From positions 1 to 5,745 of the forward strand of contig DATLWR010000074.1 in assembly GCA_035576205.1 (NCBI GenBank): DNA of 5,745 bases. Reading direction: 5' to 3'. The stretch is from DATLWR01 sp035576205 (lineage in GTDB: Bacteria; Pseudomonadota; Zetaproteobacteria; Mariprofundales; Mariprofundaceae). Every line of letters begins with the position of its first letter. The stretch's first letter is position 1. The translations under genes and the position numbers were made by a program. Shown one piece after another: positions 1-5,254 of the stretch. The notes beneath the pieces are model-generated. The model had not been told where the DNA came from. It did not search any database and saw nothing but the letters and a program-made list of their open reading frames with translations.

Positions 1-299
1 GGCCGTTCGGCGTCGGCTATATCGTGCTGCGCGCAGCCGGCCGCATCGTCGGCGCCTGGTTCGGCGGCATGGTTGCGGGAACGAAACCTGTGGTCCGCCA
101 CTGGATGGGGGTGGCGCTGATGCCGCAGGCCGGCATGGCGACCGGCATGGGGCTCATCGCCGTGCACCATTTCCCGGGGTTCGGCGTGCACATCCTCTCC
201 GTCGTCGTGGTCGCCACGGTGCTGTTCGAACTCGTTTCCCCCTTCCTTATCCGGCACGCCATCGCGGTACGGGCAGGTGAGAACGCCGGAGAAATCTGA
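1..299 (+). CDS. Cation:proton antiporter, C-terminal fragment (5' end outside window)
   Basis: The reading frame is open from base 3 to the TGA at 297-299 and gives the last 98 residues of a membrane protein. The visible part starts with the conserved 'RAAGRIVGAWFGG' segment (visible residues 10-22). A helix carrying 'LMPQAGMATGMGL' (39-51) follows, then a last hydrophobic helix with 'SVVVVATVLFELVSP' and a short polar tail ending in 'AGENAGEI'. This order and the LxPQAG motif are typical of the C-terminal transport core of the CPA/Na+/H+ exchanger superfamily (Pfam Na_H_Exchanger) in proteobacteria. Such proteins exchange Na+ or K+ for H+ across the inner membrane. No cytoplasmic TrkA-type domain follows, so the protein ends soon after its last helix. 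The GTG at 24 is internal to the frame and is not the start. Which ion is transported cannot be read from this fragment. Confidence 0.85.
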   Translation, partial: PFGVGYIVLRAAGRIVGAWFGGMVAGTKPVVRHWMGVALMPQAGMATGMGLIAVHHFPGFGVHILSVVVVATVLFELVSPFLIRHAIAVRAGENAGEI

Positions 300-300
300 T

Positions 301-323
301 GTGCCGCAATCGCGCGCCGGCAC
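301..323 (+). other. Stem-loop just after the antiporter stop codon
   Basis: GTGCCG (301-306) pairs perfectly with CGGCAC (318-323) around an 11-nt loop, one base after the antiporter TGA. The following bases (TGGACAAG) contain no T run, so it is not a canonical intrinsic terminator. It may be a 3'-end stabilising hairpin or chance in GC-rich DNA. Confidence 0.25.
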
Positions 324-355
324 TGGACAAGCCGCCGTTTCTGGGTTGAAACTGC

Positions 356-367
356 CGGAAATTTCCG
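356..367. promoter_or_regulatory. Perfect 12-bp palindrome before gltA
   Basis: CGGAAATTTCCG is a perfect palindrome in the 81-nt gap before gltA. It ends 3 nt before the GGAG ribosome-binding site (371-374). A symmetric AT-centred site next to a ribosome-binding site would suit a dimeric regulator, or would fold into a weak hairpin in the mRNA. I do not recognise it as the site of a named regulator. No convincing -35/-10 pair stands beside it; TTGAAA at 346-351 has no matching -10. Confidence 0.3.
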
Positions 368-380
368 CACGGAGAACACC

Positions 381-1709
381 ATGTCCAAGCCGTCCGATCC
401 GAAAGCCCCGTCCGCCGCTGGGGCAGCCCGTTTTGCCACGCTGAGTCTGTCGGATGCGGAAAGCGTCGGCGCGATGCCGGTACTGGCCGGCACCATGGGG
501 CCGGAGGCGGTCGACGTGCGCGGCCTGCTGGCCGGCCAGGGCCTGCTGACCTTCGATCCGGGCTTCCGCTCTACCGCCTCCTGCCGCAGCGCCATCACCT
601 ACATCGACGGCGACAAGGGCATGCTGCTCTACCGCGGCTATCCGATCGAGCAGCTGGCCGCCAAGCACAGTTTCCTGGAGATCGCTTACCTGCTGCTGCG
701 CGGCGAGCTGCCGAGCGCCGACGAGGCGTTCACCTTCGAGGCCGACGTGCGCGACCACAACCTGCTGCACGAGCAGGTGCTCTCCTTCTACCGTGGTTTC
801 CGCCGCGACGCGCATCCGATGGCGGTGATGGTCGGCGTGGTGGGGGCGCTTTCGGCCTTCTACCAGGACCTGCAGGACTACGAGAATCCGCAGCACCAGT
901 GGAAGGCGGCCATCCGCCTGATCGCCAAGATGCCGATGATCGCCGCCTCCTGTTACAGCTACAACATGGGGTTGCCGTTCCGCTATCCGAACAACCGGCT
1001 CGGCTATGCCGGCAACTTCCTGCAGATGATGTTCGGCAAGCCCAACGACGTCTACGAGGTCGATCCGATGCTCGAGCGCGCCATGGACGTGATCCTCACC
1101 CTGCATGCCGACCACGAGCAGAACGCTTCCACCTCGACGGTGCGCATGGCGGCGAGCTCCGGTGCCAATCCGTTCGCCTGCGTCGCGTCCGGTATCGCCA
1201 CGCTGTGGGGGCCGGCACACGGTGGCGCCAACGAGGCGGTGCTGAACATGCTGGAGGGGATCGGTCGCCCCGAGAACATCCCCGGCATCATCGCCCGCGC
1301 CAAGGACAGGAACGATCCGTTCCGGCTGATGGGCTTCGGCCACCGCGTCTACCGCAACTACGATCCGCGCGCCGCCATCATCCGCGAGACCACCAAATCG
1401 ACGCTGGCGCACCTGGGGCTGGAGAATCATCCGCTGATGGCCACCGCCATGGAACTGGAGCGGGTGGCACTGGAAGATGATTACTTCCGCGAGAAGAAGC
1501 TCTACCCGAACGTCGACTTCTATTCCGGTATCCTGCTCAGGGCGATGGGTTTCCCGAGCCGCATGTTCACGGCCGTCTTCGCGCTGGCCCGTACGGTCGG
1601 CTGGGCGAGCCACTGGCTGGAGCTGAAGCAGGACAAGGGCCACGGCATTGACCGGCCGCGCCAGCTCTATGTAGGGCCGACCCTCAGGGACGTTCCCGAT
1701 CGCGACTGA
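381..1709 (+). CDS. gltA: Citrate synthase (type I, hexameric type)
   Basis: This enzyme condenses oxaloacetate with acetyl-CoA to citrate, the entry step of the TCA cycle, in the cytoplasm. The 442-residue protein aligns end to end with E. coli GltA (427 aa) as I recall it, plus an N-terminal extension of about 15 residues. Catalytic residues are H280 in 'LWGPAHGG', H321 in 'GFGHRVYRNYDPR' and D379 in 'PNVDFYSG', matching E. coli H264, H305 and D362. The signature 'LHADHEQNASTSTVR' covers 241-255, and 'RPRQLY' near the C-terminus is also conserved. The ATG at 381 has GGAG at 371-374 with a 6-nt spacer. Several residues of the NADH inhibitor pocket of the E. coli enzyme are changed (D125, N127, K220, N222), while Y161, R179 and K183 are kept, so regulation by NADH may differ. 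The final codons appear to overlap the start region of the downstream phosphodiesterase gene, suggesting one transcript. 2-Methylcitrate synthase is less likely given the overall match to GltA. Confidence 0.97.
   Translation: MSKPSDPKAPSAAGAARFATLSLSDAESVGAMPVLAGTMGPEAVDVRGLLAGQGLLTFDPGFRSTASCRSAITYIDGDKGMLLYRGYPIEQLAAKHSFLEIAYLLLRGELPSADEAFTFEADVRDHNLLHEQVLSFYRGFRRDAHPMAVMVGVVGALSAFYQDLQDYENPQHQWKAAIRLIAKMPMIAASCYSYNMGLPFRYPNNRLGYAGNFLQMMFGKPNDVYEVDPMLERAMDVILTLHADHEQNASTSTVRMAASSGANPFACVASGIATLWGPAHGGANEAVLNMLEGIGRPENIPGIIARAKDRNDPFRLMGFGHRVYRNYDPRAAIIRETTKSTLAHLGLENHPLMATAMELERVALEDDYFREKKLYPNVDFYSGILLRAMGFPSRMFTAVFALARTVGWASHWLELKQDKGHGIDRPRQLYVGPTLRDVPDRD
1686..1690 (+). promoter_or_regulatory. 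Possible Shine-Dalgarno for an ATC start of the phosphodiesterase
   Basis: AGGGA lies inside the last codons of gltA, 8 nt before ATC at 1699. It is the only purine-rich Shine-Dalgarno-like motif at proper distance from any candidate start in the open frame. It supports ATC 1699 over ATC 1714 or CTG 1753, but it is short and could be coincidental. Confidence 0.35.
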
Positions 1710-1728
1710 ACCGATCGCAACCGAATCG
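1699..1728 (+). repeat. Imperfect 15-nt tandem duplication at the gltA/phosphodiesterase junction
   Basis: Two adjacent 15-nt units, 1699-1713 (ATCGCGACTGAACCG) and 1714-1728 (ATCGCAACCGAATCG), match at 12 of 15 positions. In the phosphodiesterase frame they read IATEP and IATES, and two of the three differences are synonymous. The gltA stop codon (1707-1709) lies in the first unit, and each unit begins with an in-frame ATC. Confidence 0.6.
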
Positions 1729-2439
1729 ACCGCGCCTGATCCGGCTGCCTGGCTGGTCGCCCATCGCGGCGACCAGGGAGAGGCTACGGAGAACACGCTG
1801 CCGGCCTTCGTGGCCGCCGCCGCCGCCGGCGCCCGCTATATCGAATGTGATATCCAGTTCGGCCGCGACATGCAGCCTGTCGTCTTCCACGACCATCATC
1901 TCGGCCGCCTGTTCGGCCGCCCCGATCTGCGCCTGGCCATGCACCTGGACACTGTTTCGGGCAGTACCATGCCGGGGTTCGAGTCGTTCGCGCCGCTGCT
2001 GCTCGCCGACCTGCTCGGCTGGCTCGATGGGGAGCCGCAACTGACGCTGTTCCTGGAGATCAAGCCCAACGTGCTCTCCCGCCACCGGCCGGGGGTGATC
2101 GTGCGCCTCCTGGCGCCGCTGCTGAACCGTCCGTCGGCGGAGCGCATCGTCATCATCAGCCAGTCGGCGGCGATGCTGGAAGCGTGCGCCCGCCATCTGC
2201 CGCAGCGGCGTGGCTGGGTGGCATCGGTGCGCCGCCGGCCACGTTGCGGGCTGCATTCGGTGTTTCTCGACAAGCGTCAGACCGGCTCGCTGGCCGGCTG
2301 GAAGGCTGAAGGGGTGCGTGTGGCGGTCTACACGGTGAACGATGCCGCCGAGGCAACGAGCCTGTTCGACGCCGGGGCCGATCTCGTCGAAACGAACTAT
2401 TTCGCCCGGCTGCGCCGCGATCTCGAGAATGGCTGCTGA
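1699..2439 (+). CDS. Glycerophosphodiester phosphodiesterase, cytoplasmic UgpQ-like (start uncertain)
   Basis: This GDPD-family (TIM-barrel) enzyme hydrolyses glycerophosphodiesters to sn-glycerol 3-phosphate and an alcohol, using a divalent metal. Counting from ATC 1699, the motifs are AHRG (21-24), EN (31-32), the metal pair in 'IECD' (E49, D51), catalytic H64 in 'VFHDHH', and 'LEIKP' (E120, K122). The C-terminal strand reads 'VAVYTVND'. Length would be 246 residues, normal for the family. There is no signal peptide, so it should be cytoplasmic. The frame is open from 1675, just after a TAG at 1672-1674, but has no ATG, GTG or TTG before GTG 1810. That GTG lies downstream of AHRG and EN, so it cannot be the true start of an active enzyme. 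ATC 1699, with AGGGA 8 nt upstream and an 11-nt overlap with gltA, is my best choice. CTG 1753 or a sequence error are alternatives. The 3' end overlaps the next gene by 11 nt. Family assignment is firm; the start is not. Confidence 0.88.
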   Translation: MATEPIATESTAPDPAAWLVAHRGDQGEATENTLPAFVAAAAAGARYIECDIQFGRDMQPVVFHDHHLGRLFGRPDLRLAMHLDTVSGSTMPGFESFAPLLLADLLGWLDGEPQLTLFLEIKPNVLSRHRPGVIVRLLAPLLNRPSAERIVIISQSAAMLEACARHLPQRRGWVASVRRRPRCGLHSVFLDKRQTGSLAGWKAEGVRVAVYTVNDAAEATSLFDAGADLVETNYFARLRRDLENGC

Positions 2440-3538
2440 ACCTGTCGACGTCGACCTGCTGGTGATCGGTGGCGGCATCCACGGCGTCGGCATCGCCTGC
2501 GAGGCGGCTGGGCGCGGCATGCGCGTGCTGCTCGCCGAGCGGCGGCAGCTGGCGGCGGGGACCTCCAGCCAGTCGACGAAGCTGATCCACGGCGGCCTGC
2601 GCTACCTCGAACAGGCCCGGTTGCAGCTGGTTTACGAGGGATTGATCGAGCGCGAGGCACTGCTCTCCGAGTTCCCGGAGCTGGTACGGCGCGAGTGGTT
2701 CCATATCCCGGTGTTCCGGGGCGGACGCCGGCCGGCCTGGATGATCCGGCTGGGGCTGATGCTCTACTGGCTGCTTTCCGGCGGAAATAGCCGTGTACGC
2801 AGCATCCCGCGCGAGCAGTGGTCCGAGCAGCTGCCAGGCTTCGCCACTGAAGCGATGACGGCGCTGCTCGCCTACGAGGATGCGGCCACCGACGATGCCG
2901 CGCTGGTGCATGCCGTGGCGGCGAAGGCGCTGGCCGCCGGTGCGGACATCCGCGAACACGCCGCCGTCGTGGCTGCGGAACGAAGCGGGGAGGGGTGGCG
3001 GGTGTCGTTCGACAGCGGCGAGCTGGTGACGACAAACGTGCTGGTCAATGCCGCCGGGCCGTGGATTGCCGAGGTGGCGGCCATGCTGCAGCCGGCGATG
3101 CCGCAGCTGGCCGTGCAGCTGGTGCAGGGCATCCATCTGCTGCTGCCGCACCCGTGCCCCGGCTTCATCTATGTCGAGGCGCCCGACGGCCGGGCGGTAT
3201 TCCTGCGGCCGTGGCCGGGCGGTACGCTGGTCGGCATCACCGAGACGCCGCATGCGGGCAGCCCGGACCTGGCTGCGCCGACCGAAGCGGAGATCGACTA
3301 CCTGCTGGCAATCCACAACCGCCATTTCCCCACCCGTGCGTGCGGCCGGGGCGATATCTTGCGCACTTACTGCGGTCTGCGCGTGCTGCCGCAGGGGGAG
3401 GCCTTTGCCGCCAGCCGCGAAACGCTGATTGTCGCTGATAACGAGCACCGGCCGACCTATCTCGCCGTCTACGGCGGCAAGCTGACCACCTTCCGCCGCA
3501 CGGCACGCCGGCTGCTGGATCGCATCCACCCGGCCTGA
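2429..3538 (+). CDS. FAD-dependent glycerol-3-phosphate dehydrogenase-like protein, short form without C-terminal domain
   Basis: Classical GlpD oxidises sn-glycerol 3-phosphate to dihydroxyacetone phosphate and passes electrons to quinone at the inner membrane. This 369-residue protein matches the FAD/substrate (DAO) part. It has the dinucleotide-binding loop 'GGGIHG' (14-19), ribose-binding E37, 'SQSTKLIHGGLRYLE' (47-61), 'VNAAGPW', 'QGIHLLLPH', 'TYCGLR' (R318) and 'YGGKLTTFR' (K351, R356). E. coli GlpD has 501 residues; this protein stops about 13 residues after the GGKLTTFR motif, so the helical C-terminal domain is absent. The bases after the TGA show no recognisable continuation, so a recent nonsense mutation is unlikely. 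I chose ATG 2429 because the FAD motif begins 13 residues later and it overlaps the phosphodiesterase gene by 11 nt. An earlier in-frame start at 2342 would add a non-homologous tail. No strong Shine-Dalgarno is visible, so translational coupling is likely. The neighbour's product is its expected substrate. Another FAD oxidoreductase of the GlpA/GlpD group remains possible. Confidence 0.85.
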   Translation: MAAEPVDVDLLVIGGGIHGVGIACEAAGRGMRVLLAERRQLAAGTSSQSTKLIHGGLRYLEQARLQLVYEGLIEREALLSEFPELVRREWFHIPVFRGGRRPAWMIRLGLMLYWLLSGGNSRVRSIPREQWSEQLPGFATEAMTALLAYEDAATDDAALVHAVAAKALAAGADIREHAAVVAAERSGEGWRVSFDSGELVTTNVLVNAAGPWIAEVAAMLQPAMPQLAVQLVQGIHLLLPHPCPGFIYVEAPDGRAVFLRPWPGGTLVGITETPHAGSPDLAAPTEAEIDYLLAIHNRHFPTRACGRGDILRTYCGLRVLPQGEAFAASRETLIVADNEHRPTYLAVYGGKLTTFRRTARRLLDRIHPA

Positions 3539-3631
3539 ATCAGGTTCGTTCCATCACTTGCGATTGCAAATGGGGGGGCGCTCCCTAGCATGCCCGGCGT
3601 GCCGGAAACCGACTGTCCATCGAACCTGATT
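3538..3631 (+). promoter_or_regulatory. Structured mgtE leader or operon 3' end: 11-bp inverted repeat with internal hairpin
   Basis: AATCAGGTTCG (3538-3548) and CGAACCTGATT (3621-3631) are perfect inverted repeats separated by 72 nt. The left arm begins on the last base of the dehydrogenase stop codon. Inside lies a smaller stem (3588-3592 with 3598-3602, loop CCCGG, one G-U pair), a run of seven G (3572-3578) and the first of two TCCCTAGC copies (3582-3589; the second is at 3633-3640). A further 5-bp stem, CTCGT/ACGAG (3659-3674), lies 10 nt upstream of the mgtE Shine-Dalgarno. The arrangement could be a folded 5' leader of mgtE or the 3' end of the upstream operon. The right arm is followed by TTTCCC, too weak for a standard terminator. 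It does not resemble the M-box magnesium riboswitch as far as I can judge. Confidence 0.4.
3564..3591 (+). promoter_or_regulatory. Weak candidate sigma-70 promoter for mgtE
   Basis: TTGCAA (3564-3569) and TAGCAT (3586-3591) each match the -35 and -10 consensus at four of six positions, with a 16-nt spacer. This would start transcription near 3598, about 100 nt before the mgtE ATG. The spacer holds the G7 run. It is the best pair I can see in the gap, but not a strong one. Confidence 0.2.
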
Positions 3632-3698
3632 TTCCCTAGCCGCTGATTTCCCGCACGCCTCGTTTTGCGACGAGACAACCCGGCAAGGAGGAACAGCG

Positions 3699-5054
3699 AT
3701 GGTGACCGCGAAACTGCAGCCCAGCCAGCAACTGATCGAAGAGATACTGCTCCTTCTCGAAGAGGGTGAGCTCGATCGCATCCGCCTGTTACTCGCCGCC
3801 GAAGAGGGCGTGGACATCGCCAAGCTGCTGGAGTCGCTGCCGCCGGAGGAGCGCGAGCAGGTCTGGGAGCTGGTGCCCGGCGACAAGGATGCCGAGGTTC
3901 TCAGCGAGGTCGGCGATGTCGTGCTCGCCTCGCTGGTCGAGGAGATGGATGTCGCCGAAATCGCCGCCGCCGCCGCGGAGATGGAGTCGGACGATCTGGC
4001 CTACTTCATCGAGGAGCTGCCGGAAGAGCTTGGCGAAGAGGTCAAGCTGCAGCTCTCCGAGGATATCCGTACCAAGCTCGAACATGCACTGACCTTCGAG
4101 GAGGAGACCGCCGGCCGTCTGATGAGCTCGGACGTGGTGAGCGTGCGCTCCGACGTGACGCTGGAGGTGGTGCTGCGGTTCCTGCGCAAGCGCGGCGAGC
4201 TTCCCGACAACACCAACGGCCTGATGGTCGTCGACCGCGACGGCCGCTATCTCGGCATGCTGCCGTTGCAGCAGCTGCTGACCCACGACGAGGACGAGCT
4301 GGTCAGCGACGTCATGGATACCGAGGACGAGCCGGTACCGTTCGACATGGACGAGGTCGAGGTCGCCAAGCTGTTCCAGGAGTACGACCTGCTCTCCGTG
4401 GCGGTGGTCGATGCCGAAAACCGGCTGATCGGCCGCATCACCATCGACGACGTCGTCGATATCATCCGCGACGAGGCGGATTACGCGGTGATGGGCATGG
4501 CCGGCCTGAACGCCGAGGAGGATCTCTTCGCGCCGGTGGTGCCGAGTGCCCGCCGCCGCGCCTTGTGGCTGGGCATCAACCTGCTCACCGCCTTCCTCGC
4601 CTCCTGGGTGATCGGCCAGTTCGAGGGGGTTATCGACAAGATCGTGGCCTTGGCCGTGCTGATGCCGATCGTCGCCAGCATGGGCGGCATCGCCGGCAGC
4701 CAGACGCTGACGCTGGTGATCCGCGGCCAGGCACTGGGGCAGATCTCGCCCTCCAACCTCTTCTGGCTGGTCAACAAGGAGGTGCTGATAGGCCTGCTCA
4801 ACGGCCTGCTGTGGGCACTGGTCATCGCGTTCGTCGCCTGGCTGTGGTTCCACGACAGCGGCATCGCGGCGGTGATCGCCGCCGCCATCGTCATCAACCT
4901 GCTCGCAGCGGCGGCCTCCGGGCTGCTCATTCCGGTGCTGCTGAGAAAGCTCGATATCGACCCGGCGCTCTCCGGCCCGGTGATCCTCACTACCGTCACC
5001 GATGTGGTCGGTTTTCTCAGCTTCCTGGGGCTGGCGACGCTGTTCCTGATGTAG
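3699..5054 (+). CDS. mgtE: Magnesium transporter MgtE
   Basis: MgtE is a dimeric inner-membrane Mg2+ channel that closes when its cytoplasmic domains bind Mg2+. The 451-residue protein has the full family layout. An acidic, helical MgtE_N domain covers roughly 15-135, rich in EE and DD pairs. Two CBS domains follow (about 140-200 and 205-262, with 'LMSSDVVSV' and 'DVMDTEDEPVPF'). A connecting 'plug' helix (about 264-280) leads to five membrane helices at about 288-308, 312-335, 361-383, 388-414 and 425-450. The pore signature is 'MPIVASMGGIAGSQT' (322-336), where most relatives have GGN rather than GGI. The last helix carries 'TTVTDVVGF' with D435, the counterpart of the selectivity aspartate D432 of the Thermus enzyme. 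ATG 3699 has a near-perfect Shine-Dalgarno, AAGGAGG at 3685-3691, with a 7-nt spacer, stronger than those of the other genes here. It is separated by 160 nt from the upstream operon and is probably transcribed on its own. Co2+ transport is also reported for the family. Confidence 0.95.
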   Translation: MVTAKLQPSQQLIEEILLLLEEGELDRIRLLLAAEEGVDIAKLLESLPPEEREQVWELVPGDKDAEVLSEVGDVVLASLVEEMDVAEIAAAAAEMESDDLAYFIEELPEELGEEVKLQLSEDIRTKLEHALTFEEETAGRLMSSDVVSVRSDVTLEVVLRFLRKRGELPDNTNGLMVVDRDGRYLGMLPLQQLLTHDEDELVSDVMDTEDEPVPFDMDEVEVAKLFQEYDLLSVAVVDAENRLIGRITIDDVVDIIRDEADYAVMGMAGLNAEEDLFAPVVPSARRRALWLGINLLTAFLASWVIGQFEGVIDKIVALAVLMPIVASMGGIAGSQTLTLVIRGQALGQISPSNLFWLVNKEVLIGLLNGLLWALVIAFVAWLWFHDSGIAAVIAAAIVINLLAAAASGLLIPVLLRKLDIDPALSGPVILTTVTDVVGFLSFLGLATLFLM

Positions 5055-5066
5055 CAAACAAAGCAA

Positions 5067-5085
5067 GCGCCCCAGGACGGGGTGC
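5067..5085. terminator. Hairpin between mgtE and rlmJ, likely rho-independent terminator for the minus strand
   Basis: GCGCCCC (5067-5073) pairs with GGGGTGC (5079-5085) around the loop AGGAC, giving 7 bp with one G-T pair. It starts 12 nt after the mgtE stop. On the plus strand the next bases are CAGAATCGG, with no T run. On the minus strand the stem is followed by TTGCTTTGTTTG, which is T-rich, so it fits best as a terminator for rlmJ transcripts and perhaps a 3'-end hairpin for mgtE. Confidence 0.45.
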
Positions 5086-5108
5086 CAGAATCGGTATCGA
5101 TTTTGTGA

Positions 5109-5207
5109 GCAGAGGCAAATGACGCGCATCATTTTGATGCTTGCCCTTCGGGCGGCTTGCAGCCGTCCAAACGCTTCTCCTGCCTATTTGTCGCGCTTTG
5201 CCTCTGC
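5109..5207. repeat. 11-bp inverted repeat enclosing three consecutive hairpins
   Basis: GCAGAGGCAAA (5109-5119) and TTTGCCTCTGC (5197-5207) are perfect inverted repeats 77 nt apart. Between them lie three tightly packed hairpins: GCATCA-TTT-TGATGC (5126-5140), GCCC-TTC-GGGC (5143-5153) and CGGCT-TGC-AGCCG (5153-5165); the last two share base 5153. GCGC (5124-5127) can also pair with GCGC (5193-5196), extending the outer stem across a 4-nt bulge at the expense of the first hairpin. This could be a structured intergenic repeat of the REP/BIME kind, a small RNA or a 3' UTR structure. I see no transposase or att-like features. Confidence 0.45.
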
Positions 5208-5211
5208 GTCG

Positions 5212-5243
5212 ATGAATCGGATGCGTGGATGCATTCGATTCAT
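5212..5243. repeat. 14-bp hairpin immediately after the rlmJ stop
   Basis: Bases 5212-5225 pair with 5230-5243 around a 4-nt loop (TGGA): 12 Watson-Crick and two G-T pairs, the longest stem in the window. Its edge is 11 nt beyond the rlmJ stop codon. Neither strand has a T run after it, so it looks more like a 3'-end stabilising structure or part of the adjacent repeat element than a classical terminator. Confidence 0.5.
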
Positions 5244-5254
5244 TTCCTGAACAA

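Noticed and set aside
346..374. TTGAAA as a -35 element for gltA
   Set aside because: No -10-like hexamer occurs 15-19 nt downstream; that position is occupied by the palindrome and Shine-Dalgarno.
17..598. 193-codon minus-strand frame across the antiporter end and gltA start
   Set aside because: It crosses an intergenic region and two plus-strand genes; composition is that of a shadow frame.
1684..2520. 278-codon minus-strand frame over the phosphodiesterase
   Set aside because: Shadow frame; all GDPD motifs are on the plus strand in order.
2156..3529. 457-codon open frame on the minus strand opposite the dehydrogenase
   Set aside because: Antisense shadow of GC-rich coding sequence; the plus-strand frame carries FAD-binding and substrate motifs throughout.
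3572..3578. G7 homopolymer as a phase-variation tract
   Set aside because: Seven G in a GC-rich non-coding gap is short, and it lies only in a weak promoter candidate's spacer; nothing else supports phase variation.
3789..5132. Long open frame (447 codons) on the minus strand opposite mgtE
   Set aside because: It is antisense to a clear, full-length MgtE. Its product is rich in H, Q and D, as expected from complementing GC-rich acidic codons, and shows no domain motif.
5119..5250. 43-codon plus-strand ORF (ATG 5119 to TGA 5248-5250) between mgtE and rlmJ
   Set aside because: Its only Shine-Dalgarno-like motif (AGAGG 5111-5115) is just 3 nt from the ATG. It lies wholly within the inverted-repeat structures, and the peptide resembles nothing I know.
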